A stretch of 64,000 bases of DNA from Acinetobacter sp. ANC 3832 (GCF_002135415.1 NZ_NEGJ01000011.1:34681-98680), one strand, 5' to 3'; numbered from the stretch's first letter, positions 1 to 8,983 are shown. Notes: a model not told the origin generated them from the letters alone. Made by a program: numbers and translations.

Positions 1-1
1 C

Positions 2-220
2 GTTCAACTTAATTTTTTAAATATTCAAGTTCACTACACTTTCACACAAAACTTTCGAGTGTTATTTAAGGAAAAATCCAAAGAGTATGTTCATCTTTAT
101 GCAAGATGTTTAAAGACTGAGATCTATCCACAATATTATTTATATCGCCAATTTACATCCCTTAATCATGTTTTAACGAATGAGCTGATTTTTTTTGTTA
201 TGCTTATCCACTCAAAATAA
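2..220 (+). CDS. possible C-terminal tail of an upstream CDS (weak)
   Basis: A reading frame is open from the left edge to a TAA at 218-220, 72 codons without a stop, which is mildly unusual for DNA this AT-rich. The translation is rich in F, L, Y, N and H and I recognise no family in it. It would overlap nothing, because the next gene starts at 246. It may equally be non-coding leader sequence for the DsbC-like gene. The true left neighbour lies outside the window. Confidence 0.15.
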   Translation, partial: VQLNFLNIQVHYTFTQNFRVLFKEKSKEYVHLYARCLKTEIYPQYYLYRQFTSLNHVLTNELIFFVMLIHSK

Positions 221-245
221 AGCTGAAAAACATAAAGAGTTGTTT

Positions 246-1058
246 ATGCAATTGAACCGTTCAAAATTGATGATTGCTTGTATGCTTGCGAGTGCAACAG
301 CACTCAGTGCTTGTTCTAAATCTGATGGTGCTAAAAAAGATGATACTTTGACAGCAACAGCGCCTGCCACAGGTGAAGCTTCGAATCTAACTGAGCGTAA
401 TGCGAAACAAAGACTCATTGACACGTTACAAAAGAATTTTAAAACTGCGAATATCAATGCCAAAATTCTTGATGTCAAAGCCACTGAAGTCCCAAGTTTA
501 TATTGGGTGAGCATGGAAGGTATGAGTTCAGTCTATGCAACTAGCGATGGTAAATACATTATTCAAGGTGATGTAATCCGTTTAGGTGATAAAAAACTCA
601 GCAGTATTAGTGATAAACTGCAAGCTGTAGAGAATAAAAAGCATCTTGCTGCGTTAAAAGTAGAAGACTTATTGGTTTATCCAACCAAGGGCAAAGCCAA
701 GCATGTCGTTTACATCTTCACAGATGCAAGTTGCCCGTATTGCCATAAATTGCATGAGCACATTCCTGAGATTACAGCAAAAGGAATTGAAGTTCGCTAT
801 ATCGCTTGGCCACGTGGTGAGCAATTTATGCCTGCCATGGAAAGTGTTTGGTGTAGTGCAGACCGTCAAGCTGCCTTTACTCAAGCTGTTGCGGGTGCGC
901 ACCTTCCACCTGCAACATGTAAAAATCCTGTGAAAGATCAATACCAATTAGGCTTAAATATGGGTGTGAATGGCACTCCTGCAATCTACAATGCAGATGG
1001 TGAATATCTGGGTGGTTACATGACTGCTGATGACTTAGATAAGCGCTTAAATAACTAA
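246..1058 (+). CDS. dsbC: DsbC-family thiol:disulfide interchange protein, lipobox-bearing
   Basis: Probable periplasmic disulfide isomerase/reductase, 270 aa from the ATG at 246. That start is chosen because it gives a clean export signal; a TTG at 195 would add 17 polar residues. The signal ends in LSAC at residues 20-23, which fits a lipobox, so the protein may be membrane anchored, unlike soluble E. coli DsbC. A DsbC/G-type N-terminal dimerisation region comes first. The thioredoxin fold follows, with the redox motif CPYC at 163-166, a second Cys pair (WC...TC) and the cis-Pro segment NGTP near the C-terminus. A hairpin terminator follows, so it appears to be transcribed separately from hom. 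Family certain; lipidation inferred. Confidence 0.9.
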   Translation: MQLNRSKLMIACMLASATALSACSKSDGAKKDDTLTATAPATGEASNLTERNAKQRLIDTLQKNFKTANINAKILDVKATEVPSLYWVSMEGMSSVYATSDGKYIIQGDVIRLGDKKLSSISDKLQAVENKKHLAALKVEDLLVYPTKGKAKHVVYIFTDASCPYCHKLHEHIPEITAKGIEVRYIAWPRGEQFMPAMESVWCSADRQAAFTQAVAGAHLPPATCKNPVKDQYQLGLNMGVNGTPAIYNADGEYLGGYMTADDLDKRLNN

Positions 1059-1112
1059 TATTTATTAGTTATTTAACTATTATTTATCGATTTTTAATAA
1101 ACAAATATAAAG

Positions 1113-1146
1113 ATGCGCTAGACCCTAGAGTCTGGCGCATTTTTTA
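1113..1146 (+). terminator. Rho-independent terminator after dsbC
   Basis: An imperfect stem ATGCGC-t-AGAC / GTCT-g-GCGCAT with a short loop is followed directly by TTTTT. It lies 55 bp past the dsbC stop and 50 bp before hom. Confidence 0.8.
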
Positions 1147-1194
1147 GCTATGATCTATCTTTAATATAATTTATATATTTTTTTGGAGTGTGAC

Positions 1195-2499
1195 GTGAAA
1201 CCAGTTCGTCTGGCTATACTCGGTCTAGGTACCGTTGGTGGTGGAGCCCTTAAACTATTACAAGAAAACGCTGCTGAAATTAGACGTCGCACCGGTCGTG
1301 AAATTCAAATTACCCATGTAGGTACACGCCGTCCTCGCCCAGATTTAAATTTACCAGAAAGTGTTAAACAAAGTGCAAACCTTATGGACATCGTGCGTCA
1401 GCCCGATGTCGATGTTGTGGTTGAAGTGATGGGTGGTATTCATCCTGCTTATGAAATCATCATGGAAGCGATGAAACATGGCAAACACATTGTCACTGCA
1501 AATAAAGCACTACTTGCTGAACATGGCAATGAATTGTTTAAAGCCGCGGATGAGCATCATGTGCAAATTGCATTTGAAGCAGCTGTTGCTGGTGGTATTC
1601 CCATTATTAAAGTGATTCGTGAAGGTTTGGCTGCCAATAAAATTGATTGGCTTGCTGGGATCATCAATGGTACAGGTAACTTCATTCTCACTGAAATGAG
1701 TGAAAAAGGTCGTGCCTTTGCAGATGTATTACAAGAAGCACAAGAATTAGGTTATGCAGAAGCAGATCCGACTTTTGATGTGGAAGGTATTGATGCTGCA
1801 CATAAACTCACGATTCTTGCATCATGTGCATTTGGTATTCCTTTACAGTTTGACAAGGTGTATACCGAAGGTATTACCAAAGTGACAGCTCAAGATGTTA
1901 AATATGCTGAAGAGCTTGGCTATCGCATTAAACATTTAGGTATTGCACGTCGTTTAGACAAGGGCATTGAACTGCGTGTTCATCCAACATTGATTCCTGA
2001 AGAAGAATTGATTGCCAATGTAAATGGCGTAAAAAATGCCGTACTGGTACAAGCCAATGCGGTTGGTCCAACACTGTATTACGGTGCGGGTGCAGGTGCA
2101 GGACCTACGGCTTCTGCTGTCGTTGCAGACGTGATCGATATTGTTCGTGACATCATTTATACCGAAGATGGTGCAGGCACGATTCCACAACTTGCCTTTG
2201 AAGCATTGTCTGATCTCAATATTTTAAGTAGCGATGAAATGACCACAGGTTATTACTTGCGTTTGAATGCTGAAGATAAAATGGGCGTACTTGCAGATGT
2301 AACGACCATTTTAAGTCGTGCAGGTATTAGTATTGATGCCATCATGCAACAACCGCGCTTAAAAGATTTGATTCCAATTGTGATTTTAACTGATCCAATC
2401 GTGGAATCTAAAATGAATGCAGCGATTACTCAGATTCAAGCTTTGCCTGTGATTCATGGCGAAATCGTACGAATTCGTTTAGAATTGCTTGATAACTAA
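1195..2499 (+). CDS. hom: Homoserine dehydrogenase
   Basis: NAD(P)H-dependent reduction of aspartate semialdehyde to homoserine, the branch point to threonine and methionine. The start is GTG at 1195: GGAG at 1185-1188 is well spaced for it, and the frame then begins VKPVRLAILGLGTVGGG, which is the normal N-terminus with the GxGxxG dinucleotide-binding loop. The 434 aa length is usual. The catalytic domain carries the GGI(P)I and NGTGN segments, and a C-terminal ACT domain (YYLRLNAEDKMGVLADV, about residues 350-425) suggests feedback control by threonine. thrC follows 157 bp downstream in the same direction, with a structured spacer between them. Confidence 0.96.
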   Translation: MKPVRLAILGLGTVGGGALKLLQENAAEIRRRTGREIQITHVGTRRPRPDLNLPESVKQSANLMDIVRQPDVDVVVEVMGGIHPAYEIIMEAMKHGKHIVTANKALLAEHGNELFKAADEHHVQIAFEAAVAGGIPIIKVIREGLAANKIDWLAGIINGTGNFILTEMSEKGRAFADVLQEAQELGYAEADPTFDVEGIDAAHKLTILASCAFGIPLQFDKVYTEGITKVTAQDVKYAEELGYRIKHLGIARRLDKGIELRVHPTLIPEEELIANVNGVKNAVLVQANAVGPTLYYGAGAGAGPTASAVVADVIDIVRDIIYTEDGAGTIPQLAFEALSDLNILSSDEMTTGYYLRLNAEDKMGVLADVTTILSRAGISIDAIMQQPRLKDLIPIVILTDPIVESKMNAAITQIQALPVIHGEIVRIRLELLDN

Positions 2500-2510
2500 T
2501 CGGGTTTTAA

Positions 2511-2611
2511 ATCTCTCTGAACCTTGCTTTGTATAAGGAAGATAGCGATGAATTTGAAATATATCGAATTTATACATCTTCCTTGTCCATTGAAAAATCG
2601 GATAGAGAGAT
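2511..2611 (+). promoter_or_regulatory. Nested stem-loop in the hom-thrC intercistronic region
   Basis: The 157-bp gap between hom and thrC holds two nested perfect inverted repeats. The outer arms are ATCTCTCT (2511-2518) and AGAGAGAT (2604-2611). The inner arms are AAGGAAGAT (2535-2543) and ATCTTCCTT (2576-2584). No U-tract follows, so this is not a simple terminator. It could be a processing or stability element, or a cis-acting regulator of thrC. No peptide rich in Thr or Ile codons was seen that would suggest classical attenuation. Function unknown. Confidence 0.45.
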
Positions 2612-2656
2612 AAAAAGAACACCAAAATTTGCTCTACATACAATTGGAATACCATC

Positions 2657-3796
2657 ATGTCTCATGCTAATCGCTATACAGGACTTGTTGATCGCTATCG
2701 TGACCGCTTGCCAGTATCACCAACAACTCGTGCAATTTCACTCAATGAAGGGAACACCCCTCTCATTAAGCTTGAAAACATTCCGCGTATTCTTGGTAAA
2801 GACGTTGAAATTTATGTGAAGTATGAGGGTTTAAACCCGACTGGTTCATTTAAAGACCGTGGTATGACCATGGCTGTCACAAAAGCGGTTGAAGAAGGCT
2901 CTAAAGCCATTATCTGTGCATCTACAGGGAATACTTCTGCTGCTGCTGCCGCATATGCTGCTCGTGCAGGCATTAAAGCATTTGTTTTAATTCCTGAAGG
3001 CAAAATTGCAATGGGTAAAATGGCTCAAGCAATGATGTACGGCGCAATCACCATGCAGATTCGTGGTAATTTCGATGACGGTATGCGTTTGGTTAAAGAA
3101 GTGGCTGATCAAGCACCTGTGACGATTGTGAACTCAATCAACCCTTACCGCCTACAAGGTCAAAAAACAATTGCATATGAAATTGTGGATGCTTTAGGTC
3201 GTGCACCTGATTATCACTGCTTACCTGTGGGTAATGCGGGTAATATCACAGCACATTGGATGGGTTATACCGAAGCATTGACTGAATCTTTTGAATATCC
3301 AAGAGATCAAGTAATTTATGATGCTGAAGCGGATGCTTTCACTGGTGCTAAACCAGCGGGTCGTCCAATAATGGTTGGCTATCAAGCGTCTGGTGCTGCA
3401 CCATTCCTTCGTGGCGGCCCTATTTCTGACCCTGAAACGGTTGCAACAGCAATTCGTATTGGTAACCCACAAAGCTTCAATCATGCAAAAGCCGTAGTTA
3501 AAGAATCAGAAGGTTGGTTCGATGAATTAACTGATGCTGAAATTTTAGATGCGCAACGTATGCTTTCTATGTATGAAGGTGTATTTGTTGAACCTGCATC
3601 TGCTGCTTCTATTGGCGGTGCAATGCGTGATATTAAAGCTGGTAAAATTGCTGAAGGTTCAGTGATTGTTTGTACTGTAACAGGCAACGGTCTTAAAGAT
3701 CCTGATACTGCAATCAAGCAATGTGAAGATGCCGTTATGCTTTCAATTGATGCAACCATGAACCAAGTAAAAGAATCTATTCTTTCAAATATGTAA
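2657..3796 (+). CDS. thrC: Threonine synthase
   Basis: PLP-dependent conversion of O-phosphohomoserine to threonine, the last step of the pathway begun by the upstream hom. The protein has 379 aa, the length of the shorter class of threonine synthases. The PLP lysine lies in NPTGSFKDRGM near residue 60, the motif ASTGNTSAAAAAYAAR follows, and the GNAGNITAHW phosphate-binding stretch is near residue 190. The ATG at 2657 gives the usual N-terminus, which runs quickly into the EGNTPL motif. It is followed by a strong terminator. Confidence 0.96.
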   Translation: MSHANRYTGLVDRYRDRLPVSPTTRAISLNEGNTPLIKLENIPRILGKDVEIYVKYEGLNPTGSFKDRGMTMAVTKAVEEGSKAIICASTGNTSAAAAAYAARAGIKAFVLIPEGKIAMGKMAQAMMYGAITMQIRGNFDDGMRLVKEVADQAPVTIVNSINPYRLQGQKTIAYEIVDALGRAPDYHCLPVGNAGNITAHWMGYTEALTESFEYPRDQVIYDAEADAFTGAKPAGRPIMVGYQASGAAPFLRGGPISDPETVATAIRIGNPQSFNHAKAVVKESEGWFDELTDAEILDAQRMLSMYEGVFVEPASAASIGGAMRDIKAGKIAEGSVIVCTVTGNGLKDPDTAIKQCEDAVMLSIDATMNQVKESILSNM

Positions 3797-3810
3797 AACT
3801 GAATATGAGT

Positions 3811-3838
3811 AAAAAACCTGCCCAGTGCAGGTTTTTTT
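3811..3838 (+). terminator. Terminator of hom-thrC
   Basis: AAAAAACCTGC - CCAGT - GCAGGTTTTTTT forms an A/T-flanked GC stem with a seven-T run, starting 15 bp past the thrC stop. Confidence 0.9.
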
Positions 3839-3897
3839 ATTCGATGAATAGACTGTTATATAAAATTTTCATGCACAAAATCTATAATCGCTGTTCA

Positions 3898-3925
3898 TAA
3901 AAAAACTCCTCAATAGGAGCTTTTT
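3898..3925 (-). terminator. Terminator of the PBP7 gene
   Basis: Read on the minus strand, the stem AGCTCCT/AGGAGT around a short loop is followed by TTTTTTT. It lies 26 bp past the pbpG stop and faces the thrC terminator. Confidence 0.85.
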
Positions 3926-3950
3926 CAAATCAATTTAAGCGAATCAAAAA

Positions 3951-5030
3951 TTAAATACGTTTTGGTAAATTACTCACCCAATTCAGCAAGTTTGTTGCAT
4001 CATTGGTACGTGCTTGAGAAGTACTTGCACCCAGTAAAACAACCACTGCTGGACGATTATTTACTGTTGTGTGCATCACAACGCAACGCCCTGCTTCATT
4101 AATATAACCAGTTTTTGAAATATTAATATTCCAGCCACCATTACGAACAAGCGCATTGGTGTTGTTAGACTTCAATACACGATAGCCCAAATTGAAATCG
4201 TAATGCGCTGTGGTGGAGAATTGACGGATCAAACCATACTGAGATGCCGCACTCACCAAAATGCCTAAATCACGCGCTGAAGAGACGTTATGCGGATCTA
4301 AACCTGTTGATTCTGCATAATGGGTTGAGTTCATGCCCAATTGACGTGCTTTAGAATTCATTGCTGCAATAAATGCAGGACGGCCACCTGGATAGGTTCG
4401 TGCTAAAGCAGCCGCAGCAGGATTTTCAGACTTCATCAATGCAACCAACAACATCTCTGCACGATTCATCGTATCGCCCGCTTTTAAGGTCGAGCTTGAA
4501 TTTTTACCACCTGCGCCTGCAAAATCAATCTGTTGCAAAGTAATGTCTTCAGACATATTTAAACGTGCATCAGCAGTCACCACAGCCGTCATCAATTTTG
4601 TGATTGATGCAATTGGCATTGCTGTATTGGTATTTTTACTAAACAAGACTTCGCCTGTTTTCGCATCCATGACCAAAGCAGCACGTGCATTTACAGAAGG
4701 TTGGTTACTATAACTACTAGTATCAAAAATTTGTACCGTCTTCGGTGCAGAGCTAACAGAAACACTGTTCAACTGACGCAGTGTTGTTGTTACTGTTGCT
4801 GAACCTTGTGGTGAAGGCTCTAGATTACTAATATTACTATTTGCAGTACTGGTTGTTGCCGTTACATCACTGTTGAGCAGTTGGTTCGCATCATCAGCAG
4901 ACCAATTGATTGAAGCTTGACCACTATTCCCCGAGGAATTAATCACAAGATCTGCAAAACTTGTTGAACTCAAACTGAGTAGTACGGATAAACTCAGTAT
5001 ATGCTTTAGCATTTTTTTAGATTTTTTCAC
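3951..5030 (-). CDS. pbpG: D-alanyl-D-alanine endopeptidase, PBP7/8 type
   Basis: Periplasmic serine peptidase of family S11 that cleaves DD-crosslinks in peptidoglycan. The three penicillin-binding motifs are intact: SITK (Ser142, Lys145), SEN (201-203) and KTG (306-308). A basic N-terminus and hydrophobic stretch (about residues 8-27) form a signal peptide. Residues 30-100 are a low-complexity S/T/N-rich linker not needed for catalysis. At 359 aa it is longer than E. coli PBP7 because of that linker. There is no C-terminal amphipathic anchor of the PBP5 kind. It is transcribed alone and divergently from the GacA-type gene. Confidence 0.92.
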   Translation of the reverse strand: MKKSKKMLKHILSLSVLLSLSSTSFADLVINSSGNSGQASINWSADDANQLLNSDVTATTSTANSNISNLEPSPQGSATVTTTLRQLNSVSVSSAPKTVQIFDTSSYSNQPSVNARAALVMDAKTGEVLFSKNTNTAMPIASITKLMTAVVTADARLNMSEDITLQQIDFAGAGGKNSSSTLKAGDTMNRAEMLLVALMKSENPAAAALARTYPGGRPAFIAAMNSKARQLGMNSTHYAESTGLDPHNVSSARDLGILVSAASQYGLIRQFSTTAHYDFNLGYRVLKSNNTNALVRNGGWNINISKTGYINEAGRCVVMHTTVNNRPAVVVLLGASTSQARTNDATNLLNWVSNLPKRI

Positions 5031-5251
5031 GATAACCTACTCATCTTAGGGGGTATTTAGCAATCTTGCTTCTTACCTCAAATATGACTTACATTTACAC
5101 GATGACGCGGATAATATGAACTCACGAGATTGTGCATAACGATTTCTAATAAAAGATTAGGATAGCATTGCTAATTTTGTTATGACATTGCAAGTGAATT
5201 TTGCGTTATGTAACAAAAAACATGATATTTAATATACAAAGGAGGTGCAAT

Positions 5252-5887
5252 GTGATTACAGTTTTAGTTGTTGATGACCACGAATTAGTGCGCACTGGTA
5301 TTTGTCGTATGCTTGAAGATCAGATGGATATCCAAGTGATTGGACAAGCTGAATCGGGTGAAGAAGCGATTGCTTTGGTACGTCAGCATCATCCCAATAT
5401 CGTTTTATTAGATGTAAATATGCCTGGTATAGGTGGAGTAGAAACAACACGACGTTTATTACAAACGGCGCCTGAAACCAAAGTACTTGCTGTGAGTGGC
5501 TTGGCTGAAGAGCCCTACCCTTCACTGTTATTGAAAGCAGGTGCAAGAGGTTATATCACCAAAGGTGCACCCATTACAGAAATGGTTCGTGCCATTAAAA
5601 AAGTCATGCAAGGTGGAAAATATTTTAGTGCTGATATTGCAGAACAATTGGCAAGCTCATATTTATCTGACACACAAACCTCACCCTTCGATGCACTCTC
5701 TGAACGTGAAATGCAAGTTGCTATGATGGTGGTGAATTGTATTAGCGCCCAAGAAATATCAGATAAGCTTTTTGTCAGTGTTAAAACCGTCAATACTTAT
5801 CGATATCGAATATTTGAAAAACTCAATCTCGACAGTGATGTTAAATTAACGCATTTAGCGATTCGCTATGGGTTAATTAAGCCTTAA
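5252..5887 (+). CDS. gacA: GacA/UvrY-type response regulator
   Basis: LuxR-family two-component regulator of 211 aa. GTG at 5252 is the start: AAGGAGGTG at 5239-5246 is an excellent ribosome site for it, and the frame then begins with the canonical (M)ITVLVVDDHELVRTGI. The receiver domain has acidic D8/D9, phosphoacceptor D54 (LLDVNMPG) and the usual K in YITKGAP. The C-terminal helix-turn-helix (SAQEISDKLFVSVKTVNTYR) is of the GacA/NarL type. In gammaproteobacteria GacA homologues act mainly by switching on sRNAs that sequester CsrA/RsmA, and two such candidates with GacA boxes lie at 61.6 and 62.4 kb here. The cognate GacS/BarA kinase is not in the window. Confidence 0.9.
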   Translation: MITVLVVDDHELVRTGICRMLEDQMDIQVIGQAESGEEAIALVRQHHPNIVLLDVNMPGIGGVETTRRLLQTAPETKVLAVSGLAEEPYPSLLLKAGARGYITKGAPITEMVRAIKKVMQGGKYFSADIAEQLASSYLSDTQTSPFDALSEREMQVAMMVVNCISAQEISDKLFVSVKTVNTYRYRIFEKLNLDSDVKLTHLAIRYGLIKP

Positions 5888-5924
5888 AAACTGTCACGTA
5901 AAAAAGAATCACAAGAGTACACTT

Positions 5925-7493
5925 ATGTCGCCTACGGTATCTGTTCCTATTTATCAAACGATCTACCGCTTAGGCACATTGTATTCCGCATACCGTTTAA
6001 TTATTGCCTTTTGTTTAACCTTGATTTTTGTCGTTACACTGGAACATCAAACGGCGCATTATCAATATCCTAGCTTATATTTTTACGCACTGATTATTTA
6101 TACCACGCTTAGTGCGCTACAGATGTTTGTACTCAAGCTCTATCCACATGCAATTTCTCGGCAATTTATTGCGGTTTTTTGTATTGATGTCATCTTTTTA
6201 AGTGCACTCACCTTTGCATTAGGTGGTCCTAATCTTGCCATTGGGCTCTTATTTGTCATTACTGTTTTTGCTGCAAATTTTCTACTGACCAAAAATAAAG
6301 CGCTTTTGATTACCTTAGCTGCGGTAATTTCCGTAGTGTACCAGCAATTTTTTGGTAGTTTTTTTGATTCATCCAATCTCAACAATATTGGTAATAGTGC
6401 CTTACTCGCTTTTCTTTTCTTTATTGTTTACGGCATCGGGCAAATTGCCATTCGTCGCTTCCAAGTTCTAGAATCGTTAAATACGCATCAATCGATTGAG
6501 TTATTTAAATTACAAAATATTAATCGCTATATCCTAGAGCAAATTGAAGTCGGTTATCTGGTCTTAGATGAGCAATGCAAAATTGTAGTGAGCAACCCTG
6601 CTGCATGCGCTTTATTGGGCATCTCACCGCTGTATGCGCACGAACAATACCACCTTGCGACATTTCAACCTGACTTGTTTGAGATGATTAAAACAGCTTC
6701 TCTGAGAGATGGTGAGCGTTTTCAATTTGAATCACAACAGACCACCTATAGCGTAGATATTCGTGTTCAAAAGTTAATTGTTCCACAACAAGCTTTAACC
6801 TTATTGGTTTTAGAAGATGCACAAAAAATCAATCAAAAAGTTCAACAACTCAAACTCGCTGCATTGGGACAACTCTCTGCCAGTATTGCACATGAAATTC
6901 GTAATCCTTTGGCAGCCATTGTACAAGCCAATGAGCTGAATTTAGGCAGTGATGCTGAGCAAAATCAACTACTCACTCAAATGATTTCAAAGCAAGCTCA
7001 ACGTATTGATAAAATTATTAAAGATACCTTGGATATGGCAAAAAACAAAAAAACATCATTCGCTAAAGTCTACTTAAAACCTTTTATAGATGACCTCATT
7101 CAGCATGATTTACAGGATGTACAACAACTCATTCATTTTGAAATTGAAACTTCATTAAATATTTATTTTGATGAATTACAACTTAGACAAGTACTCATCA
7201 ATTTAATTCGTAATGCCATTCGACATAATGCTGAAGATGCTGAATTTATCCGCTTACATGTTTATCAAAGTAAGCGTGCTACACTCATTGATGTGATTGA
7301 TTTTGGAGAAGGCATTTCAAAACATGACTTATCGCAACTATTTCAACCATTTTTTAGTACCGAAATCAATGGAACTGGTTTAGGATTATATCTATCACAT
7401 AGTATTTGTGAAGCTAATCAAGCAAAGCTCATATACGTTGAGCAAAAACAACAAGGGGCATGTTTCAGAATTGAATGCCCACTCATGGATTAG
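5925..7493 (+). CDS. pilS: Sensor histidine kinase PilS
   Basis: Inner-membrane kinase that controls type IV pilin transcription through PilR. The N-terminal 180 residues hold about six hydrophobic segments, as in PilS of Pseudomonas. A PAS-like region (about 200-300) follows, then the HisKA motif ASIAHEIRNPLAA with His323, the N-box NLIRNAIRHNA and the G2 box GTGLGLYLSHS near the C-terminus. At 522 aa it is a usual length. It lies 37 bp after gacA and 24 bp before pilR, so all three could be co-transcribed, although pilS-pilR form the functional pair. Confidence 0.93.
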   Translation: MSPTVSVPIYQTIYRLGTLYSAYRLIIAFCLTLIFVVTLEHQTAHYQYPSLYFYALIIYTTLSALQMFVLKLYPHAISRQFIAVFCIDVIFLSALTFALGGPNLAIGLLFVITVFAANFLLTKNKALLITLAAVISVVYQQFFGSFFDSSNLNNIGNSALLAFLFFIVYGIGQIAIRRFQVLESLNTHQSIELFKLQNINRYILEQIEVGYLVLDEQCKIVVSNPAACALLGISPLYAHEQYHLATFQPDLFEMIKTASLRDGERFQFESQQTTYSVDIRVQKLIVPQQALTLLVLEDAQKINQKVQQLKLAALGQLSASIAHEIRNPLAAIVQANELNLGSDAEQNQLLTQMISKQAQRIDKIIKDTLDMAKNKKTSFAKVYLKPFIDDLIQHDLQDVQQLIHFEIETSLNIYFDELQLRQVLINLIRNAIRHNAEDAEFIRLHVYQSKRATLIDVIDFGEGISKHDLSQLFQPFFSTEINGTGLGLYLSHSICEANQAKLIYVEQKQQGACFRIECPLMD

Positions 7494-7517
7494 ATTTTAA
7501 GTAGGTTTTTTGGGGAT

Positions 7518-8939
7518 ATGGGTACAAAGCAACCTTTGGTTTTATTAGTCGATGACGAGCATGATTTATGCACGCTCATGCAAATGACTTTAGCGCGAAT
7601 GGGCATTAAAACTCATATTGCACATCACTTACGCCAAGCCATTCATTTTTTTAGCGAATATAAATACGATGCTTGCATTACGGATTTGAATCTACCCGAT
7701 GGCAGTGGTTTAGATCTGGTTCGCCATGTCACTCAAAACTACCCGAAGACCCCCATCGCAGTGCTTACTGCTTATGGCAATATGGAAATTGCAATTTCTG
7801 CCTTAAAAGCAGGTGCTTTTGATTTTGTGAGTAAACCAATCAATCAAATTCATTTGCATCAATTATTGCAAAAAGCTTTACATGTTCCACCCCTTGACGC
7901 TTTAGCCAGTGATCAATTGGAATGTCGAATGCTCATTGGTGATTCAGAACCGATGCAAAAACTTCGTGAATCCATTAAAAAAATTGCTCGATCACAAGCC
8001 CCTGTTTTTATTACAGGTGAATCTGGAACAGGTAAAGAAGTCGTTGCCAACTTAATCCATCAACTCAGCAATCGTAATGACTGTCCATTTATTGCCATCA
8101 ACTGCGGTGCAATTTCAGAAGAATTAATGGAAAGCGAATTGTTTGGACATAAACAAGGCTGCTTTTCAGGTGCGACTCAAGACAAACAAGGCTTAATTCA
8201 AGCCGCTGATGGCGGTTGTTTATTTTTAGATGAAATTGCTGAATTATCTTTAGCGATGCAAGCCAAACTCTTACGTGCAGTTCAAGAGAAAAAAATTAGA
8301 CCTTTGGGCAGTGATAAAGAAATTGAAGTTGATTTTCGTATTATTAGTGCGAGTCATCAAAATCTCGAATATCTGGTACAACAAGGCAAATTCCGCCAAG
8401 ATTTATTTTTCCGTATCCATGTCATGGATATCCAGTTGCCACCACTCCGACAACGTGGACAAGATATTCTAATTCTCGCAGAGCATTTTATTGCGCAAAT
8501 TTGTCATGAGTGGAAAATTACGACAAAAAATCTAACCGACAATGCCAAAACATTCTTATTACAACAGTATTTTGCAGGTAATGTTCGAGAGTTACGCAAC
8601 ATCATTGAACGTGCTATTACGTTAAGTGATGAAAGCTATATTGATTTAACCCATCTACAAAGCTCACCGATTCGTGTTATCGCAAAGAATGAGAATGCAG
8701 GGCAACATCAACAAAGCATAGATACATCTACAAAAAACACATCATCTTTATACATTGATGAAGCTAAAATTCCTGAAGAAGGTTTAGAACAGTTTTTAGA
8801 AAAAGTGGAAAAAGATGTTCTACTCACCGCGCTCAATCAAACGCATTGGAATAGAACGCTTGCCGCAAAAAAACTTGGGATGACCTTTCGCTCTTTGCGT
8901 TATCGTTTGAAAAAGTTTGGACTAGATATTGATGATTAA
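7518..8939 (+). CDS. pilR: Sigma-54-dependent response regulator PilR
   Basis: NtrC-class activator of pilin genes, 473 aa. The receiver domain has D56 (CITDLNLPDG). The AAA+ domain has Walker A GESGTGKE (167-174) and Walker B GGCLFLDE (232-239). The C-terminal Fis-type helix-turn-helix is at about 445-470 (NRTLAAKKLGMTFRSL). The loop that contacts sigma-54, normally GAFTGA, reads GCFSGA here (214-219), a conservative but notable change. Phosphorylated PilR with RpoN is expected to drive pilA, which is not in the window. A two-way hairpin follows the gene. Confidence 0.94.
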   Translation: MGTKQPLVLLVDDEHDLCTLMQMTLARMGIKTHIAHHLRQAIHFFSEYKYDACITDLNLPDGSGLDLVRHVTQNYPKTPIAVLTAYGNMEIAISALKAGAFDFVSKPINQIHLHQLLQKALHVPPLDALASDQLECRMLIGDSEPMQKLRESIKKIARSQAPVFITGESGTGKEVVANLIHQLSNRNDCPFIAINCGAISEELMESELFGHKQGCFSGATQDKQGLIQAADGGCLFLDEIAELSLAMQAKLLRAVQEKKIRPLGSDKEIEVDFRIISASHQNLEYLVQQGKFRQDLFFRIHVMDIQLPPLRQRGQDILILAEHFIAQICHEWKITTKNLTDNAKTFLLQQYFAGNVRELRNIIERAITLSDESYIDLTHLQSSPIRVIAKNENAGQHQQSIDTSTKNTSSLYIDEAKIPEEGLEQFLEKVEKDVLLTALNQTHWNRTLAAKKLGMTFRSLRYRLKKFGLDIDD

Positions 8940-8945
8940 ATCAAA

Positions 8946-8983
8946 GAAAAATAGAATCTAAGAGATGAGTTTGGTTCTATTTT
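8946..8983. terminator. Hairpin between convergent pilR and S41 protease genes
   Basis: AAAATAGAATC pairs imperfectly with GGTTCTATTTT across a 14-nt loop. Runs of T lie on the outer side for both strands, and the structure overlaps the stop codon of the minus-strand gene. It is a plausible but not strong bidirectional terminator. Confidence 0.5.

Noticed and set aside
124..212. DnaA-box-like CTATCCACA and TTATCCACT near the left edge
   Set aside because: Each has a mismatch, they are far apart, and such 8/9 matches are common in AT-rich DNA.
2529..2819. 96-codon frame spanning the hom-thrC gap into thrC
   Set aside because: Most of it is an out-of-frame shadow of thrC, and the rest lies in the nested stem region without a ribosome site.
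5085..5095. CTTACA half-site before pbpG as GacA autoregulation
   Set aside because: The opposite arm at the required spacing is absent.
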